From Candidatus Parcubacteria bacterium (GTDB lineage: Bacteria; Patescibacteriota; Patescibacteriia; CAIXNZ01), in the NCBI GenBank assembly GCA_026395675.1, contig JAPLYF010000059.1, forward strand, positions 1 through 7,471: DNA of 7,471 bases, given 5' to 3'. The position numbers and the translations under genes were made by a program. Of this stretch, positions 1-6,340 are shown one piece after another. The notes below the pieces were generated by a model. The model was given only the letters and a program-made list of their open reading frames with translations. It did not search any database and had not been told where the DNA came from. The first letter of the stretch is position 1, and each line of letters opens with the position of its first letter.

Positions 1-2637
1 ATTGCCTGAGCGATTTAAGCTTAAGGCCACATGATGCCATTTGCCGTCATTTAAAGCAGCGCCACCTGTTACATCGCCCACAAAAGTATTAGTGCCATCC
101 CCTAGAAAAAAACTGATTTTATTATTGCTGTCAAAATAAACTTCATAACCGGCATTGCTGCTAACTTTTGAGATTATTTTTTTATTGGTCTGATCACTAG
201 CATCTGCCTTAATATAAAATTCTAGGGAAAAATTACCAGTACCCAGATTTATATTGGCGCTGTCAGCAATACTCAAATAACTATCAGTACCATTAAACTC
301 CTGACCATAACCATAGTATCCTTTGGCCCATTTAGCGCCATTAATAGTCGGATTATCGCTACCCGTGACATTTGCCGTCGCTGTCCCCTGCCCTTCATTA
401 AAACCCAAACCCACGACTTTGTTTGAGTTATTAAAATAAACGGGATCAGCTGCATTTTTTTCATCATTACCAGCCAGGCCCAGCAAACTGCCCAAAGAAG
501 CTTCTGTGCTCCCACTGCTTAAATTATTAGCAACATATAGATTTTCAAAAGCTGAATTATAATGGTTTTTAACTTCATCTGAAGTCAAGACATCATCATA
601 AATTGCCGCACTATCCAAGCTGCCGTTTAAAGAAGTATCTGCGCCACCGCTTGACCCAAGATAAAATTTGTCAAAAGAGCTGACATTTAAATTCGTGTAA
701 GTATCGGTTTTAATTGAGTTCCCATCCAAATAAACCTCATAATTGCCAGAATTCCAAGTCAAAACGAGGTGATGCCAATTTGTGTCTGGAAAAACATGGC
801 CAGTGTCAATTACGCCGCTACTGCCCACTTTGACAATCAAATCAGCCTGATTTTGCTTGGCTATGGCTATCTCATTATTTGTATTTTCAGACATTCTTAT
901 TAAATAATTAGTGGCTGAATTTGTAATATCATTTAACCTTGCCCACATTTCCACTGAACCTTTATCTGAAGACAGGCCAGGATCTGTAAAAGAGATGGAA
1001 TCGCCATCAGCACCAAATTTCATGCCATAGCCAATATAACCAAGATTGGTCCAGTCAGCATTGCCATTGAGCGTGCCATTAGCATTGCCAGCCAAATCAA
1101 TTACTGTGGCGCCTACAGAATCAGAAAAATCATAAGCTAATTTCTTATTAGTATCAGTGTAATGAGTATAATCCCGGCTGCTGCCCCTATTTTCTAAATA
1201 TGGAATTTGGTTAGGCGCATAAGTTTCTGAACTAAATTTAATGCGCTGATTAACAGCATCCCAGGTCAGATAACCATTTTCCGTATTATTATTATTAACA
1301 TATTCAAGATAAATCGTATGAGTGGTTATTTTATTGCTGTGAATGTGCTGTCTGCTGTCTCCCTCATATATTCTTTTTATTTCATCCGGACTTAAGGCCC
1401 TATTAAAAACTTTAAATTCATCAAATTGTCCCTTGGCATAATTAGCTGCATAATTGCCAATATTAAATGTGCCAGTCAGATTTTCCATGCCCGCGTATGA
1501 TGAACTGTTGCTCTCACTATCAGTATCATCAATTTCAATTCCATTAAGATAAATCTTTATCCCAGCCGAAGTTTTCAAGCCATCATAAGTGGCAATTACA
1601 TTAAACCACTCACCCTCATAATTAGTTAAAGCAGTATTATACATGCGGCCGATAAAAGTGCTGACTTGGCTTTGATCAATTAATTGTAAATTAATTTTAT
1701 CATTAGCATCTGTAAAAAACTTATATTCATCATCAGATAAGCCGGTTCCTTTGCTGGCAATTATAAAATTGGTGGCATCATTCATTTTTATCCAGACAGA
1801 TAAGCTAAAAGCTGTGTCAGTTGAACCATTGCCAAAGCTTAATTTATCATTATCAGCTACTGAAAAATATTGATTGGTACCGTCAATAGTCAAAACATCA
1901 TTAGCAACACTAGCACTGTTTTGCAAAGTGCCATTTAAGACATTTGGGCTACTATCATTAGAGTCGCCATCAAACCTGTAAGATGCGACTAAAGAACTGT
2001 CAATAAATTTTGGCGCACCCAAATTGCCAGCCATTATATCGCCTTCCTTAAGTAAAAATTCTAAAGAATCATGGCCATCAAGCTTGTCAGCATTCATTGA
2101 ATATGGCGTGGCTGTAAATCGTTTTCTAGGCGTGAAAATTTCTTCAAAAGTACCATTGCCATCATAATCTAATTCAACTTGCAAATAAAAACTGTCAGTC
2201 GTAAAACTTACTCCGCCATTAGAGGAGCAGGCACCGACCCAGTTGCCGCATAATGAGTTTAATTCAACTGTAAAAATACCGCCGGAGACCTGAACTTTGC
2301 TGCCAGCAATACCCTGGCTAGTACCATCCCAGATTTCTGACCAGAGTAAAGTACCGCTAGCAGCTTGGTCATAAATTCTAAAACGCATGTTATATAAGCC
2401 ATCTGGCGGCGGCACGCCATCAGCATTAGTGATTTTACCTTGGTAAGTTAAGGTGTCTCTGATACCTTCTGTGGCCCAAATTCTGTCTTTATAAAGAAAA
2501 TACCAATAGCTAATTAAAAAAGATAACTGGACCCCAATTAAAAGAATAACCAAAAATGATATGAGTGGTTTATTTAGGTATTGAAAAAGATTGGCAAACC
2601 TTTTTTTAAAATTATTGAATATCCTAGCAGTTTTCAT
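1..2637 (-). CDS. Large membrane-anchored surface protein with three LamG-type domains (C-terminus outside the window)
   Basis: The frame is open for 879 codons from an ATG at 2637-2635 to base 1 with no stop, so the C-terminus is missing. Residues 1-23 are basic, residues 24-48 form one hydrophobic segment without a clear cleavage site (signal anchor), and the rest should be outside the cell. Residues about 61-190 resemble the domain found in many CPR surface proteins and phage-tail-like proteins: LTYQGKIT, then DGLYNMRFRIYD, GGIFTVEL, and RKRFTATPYSMNADKLDG. Three LamG/concanavalin A-like domains follow at about 217-425, 501-695 and 742 onward (cut). Each has an ASYRFDG-like opening strand and a W(F/H)xxxxTY-type strand (GEWFNVIATYDG, NWHHLVLTW, KWHHVALSL). 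The first two close with DEFKVFNRALSPDEI or SAAIYDDVLTSDEV. LamG folds usually bind carbohydrate or protein, so an adhesin role is likely; the ligand is unknown. It starts 5 nt after the upstream gene with no Shine-Dalgarno, so translation is probably coupled. Confidence 0.88.
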   Translation of the reverse strand, partial: MKTARIFNNFKKRFANLFQYLNKPLISFLVILLIGVQLSFLISYWYFLYKDRIWATEGIRDTLTYQGKITNADGVPPPDGLYNMRFRIYDQAASGTLLWSEIWDGTSQGIAGSKVQVSGGIFTVELNSLCGNWVGACSSNGGVSFTTDSFYLQVELDYDGNGTFEEIFTPRKRFTATPYSMNADKLDGHDSLEFLLKEGDIMAGNLGAPKFIDSSLVASYRFDGDSNDSSPNVLNGTLQNSASVANDVLTIDGTNQYFSVADNDKLSFGNGSTDTAFSLSVWIKMNDATNFIIASKGTGLSDDEYKFFTDANDKINLQLIDQSQVSTFIGRMYNTALTNYEGEWFNVIATYDGLKTSAGIKIYLNGIEIDDTDSESNSSSYAGMENLTGTFNIGNYAANYAKGQFDEFKVFNRALSPDEIKRIYEGDSRQHIHSNKITTHTIYLEYVNNNNTENGYLTWDAVNQRIKFSSETYAPNQIPYLENRGSSRDYTHYTDTNKKLAYDFSDSVGATVIDLAGNANGTLNGNADWTNLGYIGYGMKFGADGDSISFTDPGLSSDKGSVEMWARLNDITNSATNYLIRMSENTNNEIAIAKQNQADLIVKVGSSGVIDTGHVFPDTNWHHLVLTWNSGNYEVYLDGNSIKTDTYTNLNVSSFDKFYLGSSGGADTSLNGSLDSAAIYDDVLTSDEVKNHYNSAFENLYVANNLSSGSTEASLGSLLGLAGNDEKNAADPVYFNNSNKVVGLGFNEGQGTATANVTGSDNPTINGAKWAKGYYGYGQEFNGTDSYLSIADSANINLGTGNFSLEFYIKADASDQTNKKIISKVSSNAGYEVYFDSNNKISFFLGDGTNTFVGDVTGGAALNDGKWHHVALSLNRSGN

Positions 2638-2642
2638 AAAAG

Positions 2643-4694
2643 TTAAAAATTAGCAACCACAGTTAAATTTAAAATTTGTGAATATGACCCGGCAGGAGTA
2701 TTGCCAGAAATTGCCACGGCAAGGCATAAGGAAGTTTCATCATTACTGACCGGACCATTTGCACTGGCAAATTGCTGATCGCTAGTGGTAATGGCTGAAG
2801 CATTAGCAGCAATGGTATTGCCATTCATGGTTGTACAATCATCCGAGGTATAAAAAGTATCGTTGTTAGCATCATTTATTTGGGCAATATCCTGGCTGTC
2901 TTGGGTAGTAGAAACTCCATAACCTTCAGTCCCCTCTGTGATTGATCCTCCGCTAATATTGTTAATATGATTAATGGCATTTCTTAAATCTCCATCAGCT
3001 CTGATATAAGCCAGATAGCCTGAAGAGGCATTGGTGCTGATCGACATGCTATTATAACATGTTTTTAAAGTTGAGGAGCTGAAAGTCCCTAAATCGCAAG
3101 TGGCTGAAGGCAAACTTAAGGTCAGGCTGGGATCTACGCTGGCAGAGATATTTACCTGCCCCTGCTCTTCTAGTAGCCATCTGGTAAAATAAACTTCAAA
3201 ATTGCCAGAATTATCATTTTGCCAAAGCATATAAGGGAAATTCATATTATCCAATTGCATTTGCGCAAAACCAGTTATAACAGCATTATTAGAAATTATT
3301 TCATAACCAGCATTAACTCCATCCATTTTAGTCCAGCCCACACTGGCTGTCCATTTAGTCAAATATAATTCATAATGGATAAAGCTTGTATTTGTATCAT
3401 CATACCAATAGGCAAATGGCCGATCCGCACTGTCTAAGATAAGCTGAGGCGATTGAGAGAGACCGCTATTATTAGAAAGATTATCCGAGCCCGAATCACC
3501 ATTCATTTTAGTCCAGCCAACATTCGGTGTCCATTTTGAAAAATATACATCACGATCATCAGTTGTTTCATCATCCCAAAGTATGTATGGATTATTTGCT
3601 TTGTCTAATTTAATTTGCGGCTCGAAAGAATAGCCGCTGTTATCAGATACATTGTCAAAACCCAAGCTGCCATTCATTTTAGACCAACCAATACCCAGCT
3701 TCCATCTGGTAAAATAAATTTCAGATGTAATATATAGTCCATTAGTCCAAACCAGGCAAGGATTATCATTTGTGTCCAATTGGAGTTTCACTTCATTTGA
3801 AACATAAGTATTGCTTGAAACATTTTCATAACCCGAAGTTACCCCATCCATCTTAGTCCAGCCCACTCCTGGAGTCCACTTAATTATATCAATATCACCC
3901 GTACTTAGCGCATTGTCATTCCAGGCCACATAAGGATTATTATTTGAATCTACCTGAATCTGCGGCATATCAGAATTACCAACATTATTAGAAAAATTTT
4001 CAGAGCCCAAAGTGCCGTCCATTTTAGTCCAGCCCACACCTGGCGTCCATTTGCTGAAATAAATTTCCTTATTCCCAGATATTGTTTCTCGCCATATTAT
4101 ATATGGATTATCTTGATGATCAATTGCCAACTGTATAAATTCAGAATTGCCACTAGTATTAGAAATATTATCCTGGCCTAAAGTCCCATCCATTTTGGTC
4201 CAGCAATCATCAATCCCAGTGCCGCAGACAGTGGGTCCGGCGCCCACAGTCCATCTGGTAAAAAAAACATCGTTTGAATCTTGCCAGATTATATAAGGTA
4301 TATTTTCTGAATTTAATTTAATTTGCGGTACAGTGGAAGCTCCGCTATTATTGGAAAGATTATCAAAGCCCGTATCCCCATTCATTTTAGTCCAGCCCAC
4401 ACTGGGTGTCCATTTTTTAAAATAGATATCGCCATTGCCAGTGGAATTATCAGACCAAACAATATAAGGAATATTATTGGCAGCAATTTGTAATTGCGGC
4501 ACATAAGAATCAGCACTATTATTGGAAATATTTTCAAATATAGCTGTCCTATCCATATTTTTCCAAGATGCAAAAACTTCACTGGTAAAAATCTGGCTAG
4601 TAAAAATAATTATAACCAAAAAGCAAAAAAGTCCAATCAGTACTTTTCCTCGCTGGTTCATAAATCTAAAATACAATGGCTTTGGCTTAGTCAC
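2643..4694 (-). CDS. Secreted eight-repeat beta-propeller-like protein with C-terminal four-Cys (WxL-like?) domain
   Basis: This is a 683-aa exported protein. The GTG at 4694 has a weak GAAAG six bases upstream. An ATG at codon 12 (4661-4659) would give a more typical signal peptide (MNQRGK, then a hydrophobic core to about residue 38, FAS near 41-43), so the start is uncertain. Residues 44-508 are eight repeats of about 57-64 aa, each opening with W(T/S)KM(N/D)G, then (D/E)NxSNNSG, a PQIxLDxxNNPYIxW strand, and an (I/V)YFxKW strand. Repeats of this kind normally form beta-propeller blades, and eight could close one propeller. Residues 513-683 are a separate domain with Cys at 533, 546, 620 and 657, ending in LTVVANF, clearly paralogous to the end of the 358-aa protein of this locus. 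No anchor, sortase motif or catalytic site is visible, so retention on the cell presumably depends on a partner. It probably shares a transcript with the LamG gene 5 nt downstream. Confidence 0.9.
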   Translation of the reverse strand: MTKPKPLYFRFMNQRGKVLIGLFCFLVIIIFTSQIFTSEVFASWKNMDRTAIFENISNNSADSYVPQLQIAANNIPYIVWSDNSTGNGDIYFKKWTPSVGWTKMNGDTGFDNLSNNSGASTVPQIKLNSENIPYIIWQDSNDVFFTRWTVGAGPTVCGTGIDDCWTKMDGTLGQDNISNTSGNSEFIQLAIDHQDNPYIIWRETISGNKEIYFSKWTPGVGWTKMDGTLGSENFSNNVGNSDMPQIQVDSNNNPYVAWNDNALSTGDIDIIKWTPGVGWTKMDGVTSGYENVSSNTYVSNEVKLQLDTNDNPCLVWTNGLYITSEIYFTRWKLGIGWSKMNGSLGFDNVSDNSGYSFEPQIKLDKANNPYILWDDETTDDRDVYFSKWTPNVGWTKMNGDSGSDNLSNNSGLSQSPQLILDSADRPFAYWYDDTNTSFIHYELYLTKWTASVGWTKMDGVNAGYEIISNNAVITGFAQMQLDNMNFPYMLWQNDNSGNFEVYFTRWLLEEQGQVNISASVDPSLTLSLPSATCDLGTFSSSTLKTCYNSMSISTNASSGYLAYIRADGDLRNAINHINNISGGSITEGTEGYGVSTTQDSQDIAQINDANNDTFYTSDDCTTMNGNTIAANASAITTSDQQFASANGPVSNDETSLCLAVAISGNTPAGSYSQILNLTVVANF
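2646..3158 (-). other. C-terminal four-Cys domain, copy A (end of the 683-aa protein)
   Basis: Residues 513-683 of the 683-aa protein. Shared landmarks with copy B, in order, are: VDPSLTLSL, Cys, 12 residues, Cys, STNASSGYxAxIR, YGV, DCTT, ITTSDQQFA, LCxxxxISG, PAGSYSQxxxLTVVANF at the stop. Conservation of all four Cys suggests two disulfides in an exported beta-rich domain. Resemblance to the WxL domain is by motif position only. Confidence 0.75.
3171..4565 (-). repeat. Eight tandem coding repeats (propeller blades) in the 683-aa protein
   Basis: Units begin at Trp residues 44, 101, 165, 222, 279, 337, 394 and 454. The period is mostly 57-60 codons (about 171-180 bp). The most conserved DNA encodes the WTKM(D/N)G junction and reads on the plus strand as variants of attttagtccagcccacac, near 3327, 3507, 3851, 4022 and 4387. 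Unit 2 carries an insertion at about residues 149-164 with Cys157 and Cys164. Unit 5 is the most divergent (NPCLVW in place of NPYIxW). Confidence 0.88.
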
Positions 4695-4739
4695 TGAATT
4701 CTTTCAAAATAATATAATTATTATTTATTATCTAATCTA

Positions 4740-4768
4740 ATTATACACTAAATTCAGGGTTTAAAAAA
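4740..4768 (-). promoter_or_regulatory. Candidate promoter for the 683-aa and LamG genes
   Basis: On the minus strand a perfect TATAAT (-10) lies at 4745-4740, preceded by GTG. The best -35 at 17-bp spacing is a weak TTTTTT (4768-4763). Transcription would start near 4733, giving a leader of about 40 nt before the GTG at 4694. The -35 overlaps a 12-bp perfect palindrome, AAAAAGCTTTTT (4764-4775), which could be an operator or chance in AT-rich DNA. The rest of the 4695-4811 gap is AT-rich with no recognisable gene. Confidence 0.4.
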
Positions 4769-4811
4769 GCTTTTTGTTTATTAATAAATCTAGCAAAAAT
4801 AGCATGGATAC

Positions 4812-5180
4812 TTATTTCTTTTTAAATATAGTTTTTTTAAAATATTTATCCAAATATCTCAAAATATACAAACAAAATGCGACTAAAATTATTATTATTA
4901 CCCACATTAAAGCATTACTGGCTATTTGGTCATAAATTGTTTGCCCCTCCTGATTTATGGTTGATTTACTCTCTTTTTGGCTTAAAAATTTCTCAAAAAA
5001 GTACTGATATTTATTTTCTTTAGTTACTGCTTGGGGCGCAATCTGGCTTGAAACATTTTTATTAAACTCTGTTTGTGGCACAAAACCAGAAACATTAAGG
5101 TTGGTCTGGCCATGGCTGACAGACAAATAAAATAAATTCGCCAATATTGCCACTAAACTCATTATTAAAAATTTACGCAT
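4812..5180 (-). CDS. Small type I membrane protein, function unknown
   Basis: This 122-aa protein has an N-terminal signal peptide (MRKF followed by a hydrophobic stretch to about residue 22, likely cleaved near SHG-Q at 24-25). The exposed stretch (about 25-90) is polar and partly helical. A C-terminal membrane segment at about 91-109 is followed by a very basic tail (KYFKKTIFKKK), which would sit in the cytoplasm. I do not recognise the family. The mature N-terminus (LNVSGFVPQT) resembles the strand that opens the four-Cys domain of its neighbours (VNISASVDPS, VQITGQVDPT), which may be a shared interaction strand or chance. It sits between the DUF916-like gene and the propeller gene; small anchored proteins also occur in Firmicutes WxL loci. 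There is no clear Shine-Dalgarno. The start lies only 20 nt past a strong terminator, so expression probably needs read-through or an unseen promoter in the 5181-5268 gap. Confidence 0.8.
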   Translation of the reverse strand: MRKFLIMSLVAILANLFYLSVSHGQTNLNVSGFVPQTEFNKNVSSQIAPQAVTKENKYQYFFEKFLSQKESKSTINQEGQTIYDQIASNALMWVIIIILVAFCLYILRYLDKYFKKTIFKKK

Positions 5181-5199
5181 AGTTTAAGATCTAAGACCT

Positions 5200-5234
5200 A
5201 AAAAGGGGCTTTTACTTTTAAAAGCCCCTTTTTT
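5200..5234 (-). terminator. Strong intrinsic terminator, symmetric (can act in both directions)
   Basis: A perfect 14-bp stem pairs 5200-5213 (AAAAAGGGGCTTTT) with 5220-5233 around a 6-nt loop. The GC core is GGGGC/GCCCC. Read on the minus strand it ends in a run of five T, about 35 nt after the stop of the DUF916-like gene; read on the plus strand it ends in six T. It should end the 358-aa/324-aa transcript and separates it from the 122-aa gene. Confidence 0.88.
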
Positions 5235-5268
5235 CAAAGTCCTTATAAATAATGATTTTAAATGACTT

Positions 5269-6243
5269 TTATTTCTTGGCCTTACTGTATTTCTTCAAAA
5301 TCCATTTATTGTATTTCTGGATGCCGAAGTACAAGAGCACAACAATTATTATAATTATCGCTAAATTAACAATAATAACATTCCAAGGAATAACCATGAA
5401 TGAAACAGCAGCAGTTAAGGTTTTACCAGCTGTGCCATAAACTAAGTTTAAATCAGCTGAATAGCTGCCAAAAGCATAATTTTCTTTTTCTTGCCTGTAT
5501 TTGCCCCAGAAACTGGTAGCGCCAACTGCATTGGGATTTTTCACCCAAGCAGCGTCAAATTTCCTGATTTGATCTGGCAAAACATTGCCGCCTGTTTCAT
5601 TAACAGCAACTTTACCAGCAACAGCTCCCCACATATTTTTAATGATAATAGTACCCATTGGTTTAAGGTGGACATTACCATCATTTTTCACTCTGATATT
5701 AAAATCTGCAGGCAATGACTTAAAAATTTTCATGGTTGTGCTAAACTCTGCTACTTGAGCGCTTTCATTGATTTCACCTGCTATCTTGACCAAAACCAGG
5801 GTGCCGATACGGCTGGCTATTGATACTTGAGAACCTGCTTTAGCAGCTTCTGGCGGCGCAGTGCTTAAAAATATCGCGGCATAATGTCCGCCCGGACCAG
5901 CATAATTCGGCACAATAATTGAAAAAGGCACTTCCACCGTGGCGCCTGCTGGCACAGTAATGCTCTGGAATGGAAATTTGATCCAAGTGGCCAAATCAAC
6001 ATCTTCGCCAGTAAAAGCTGGTTGGCCAGCCTCACCGCCAGCCACAAATCTTTCAGCTGAAAGATAATAAGTGACTGCAACAGCTGACTCATTGCGCACT
6101 TTGATTGACTGGTTAACTACATCGCCTTTGGCAGCATCCAGCTCAATTATAGGCGGCGAAACTGTAACAGCTGAACTTGCCATGGGAATCAATAAACCCA
6201 CAGCAAGCAGGGCTATTACTAATGCAAAAATTTTTGTTTTCAT
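5269..6243 (-). CDS. DUF916/WxLIP-like exported protein with C-terminal membrane anchor
   Basis: This 324-aa protein has a signal peptide (MKTK, hydrophobic core 5-22, cleavage near ASSA at 22-25) and one membrane segment at about 288-307, followed by a basic cytoplasmic tail (KYNKWILKKYSKAKK). The exported part starts with VTVSPPIIELDAAKGD. It then has an Ig-like/DUF916-type pattern: an INxSIKVRN-like strand (NQSIKVRNES), VTYYLSAERF, ITVPAGATVEVPFSIIVP, and GGHYAAIFLS (residues about 26-130). A second beta-rich part follows (about 140-285; RIGTLVLVKIAGEINE, NDGNVHLKPMG, GGNVLPDQIRKFDAAW). This order matches the DUF916-plus-second-domain layout of Firmicutes proteins that bind WxL proteins and peptidoglycan. 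Similar proteins are common in CPR genomes; the binding role here is inferred from that family and from the neighbouring genes. The start ATG has purine-rich AGGAGG and GAGGGG upstream within a hairpin region. A strong terminator follows the stop. Confidence 0.85.
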   Translation of the reverse strand: MKTKIFALVIALLAVGLLIPMASSAVTVSPPIIELDAAKGDVVNQSIKVRNESAVAVTYYLSAERFVAGGEAGQPAFTGEDVDLATWIKFPFQSITVPAGATVEVPFSIIVPNYAGPGGHYAAIFLSTAPPEAAKAGSQVSIASRIGTLVLVKIAGEINESAQVAEFSTTMKIFKSLPADFNIRVKNDGNVHLKPMGTIIIKNMWGAVAGKVAVNETGGNVLPDQIRKFDAAWVKNPNAVGATSFWGKYRQEKENYAFGSYSADLNLVYGTAGKTLTAAVSFMVIPWNVIIVNLAIIIIIVVLLYFGIQKYNKWILKKYSKAKK

Positions 6244-6249
6244 ATTTTT

Positions 6250-6264
6250 CCCCTCGCCCTCCTT
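6250..6264 (-). promoter_or_regulatory. Ribosome binding region of the DUF916-like gene, partly inside a hairpin
   Basis: Minus-strand AAGGAGG (6264-6258) lies 14 nt before the ATG, rather far. A second purine run, GAGGGG (6255-6250), lies 6 nt before it. The AGGAGG is the 3' arm of the REP-like stem, so folding of the leader would hide it while leaving GAGGGG free. It is the only gene here with a strong Shine-Dalgarno-like sequence. Confidence 0.55.
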
Positions 6265-6301
6265 CGCATGGCCTCGCCAATGCGGGCTAAAGCTACGGAG
6301 G
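6258..6301. repeat. GC-rich REP-like imperfect palindrome in the 358-aa/324-aa gap
   Basis: The minus strand has CCTCCGTAGC (6301-6292) facing GCGAAGGAGG (6267-6258), with 8 of 10 positions pairing. Inside is a second hairpin at 6283-6266: GCA, bulged T, TGGC, loop GAG, GCCA, TGC. The two share two bases, so they may be alternatives. It stands out as GC-rich between AT-rich flanks. CCTCCGTAGC...GCGAAGGAGG palindromes are, as far as I recall, dispersed in many CPR genomes, but only one copy is in this window. Confidence 0.6.
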
Positions 6302-6340
6302 ACCGATTTAATTTTTATAATTTATTTTAATTATTTATTT

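Noticed and set aside
273..515. Minus-strand 80-codon frame inside the LamG gene
   Set aside because: It lies in another frame of a long continuous coding region with clear LamG domains; its product is low-complexity and has no start signal.
1..2637. Prophage tail-fibre gene
   Set aside because: The N-terminal module is tail-fibre-like, but there is a membrane anchor, and the neighbours are secreted surface proteins with no phage structural, lysis or integrase genes.
3171..4565. Regularly spaced near-identical segments that could suggest a CRISPR-like array
   Set aside because: The spacing of about 171-195 bp is in frame with an open coding region and matches protein repeats, with no short repeat-spacer pattern.
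4494..4740. Plus-strand frames opposite the start of the propeller gene
   Set aside because: They are shadows of the signal-peptide and first-repeat coding region; no ribosome binding site and no recognisable protein.
4764..4775. AAAAAGCTTTTT palindrome as a terminator of the 122-aa gene
   Set aside because: It has no room for a loop and a single GC core, so it would not form a stable hairpin; it is kept only as a possible operator-like site.
4812..6243. Sortase (LPXTG-type) anchors on the 122-aa and 324-aa proteins
   Set aside because: The C-terminal hydrophobic segments with basic tails are present, but no LPXTG-like motif precedes them; they look like plain membrane anchors.
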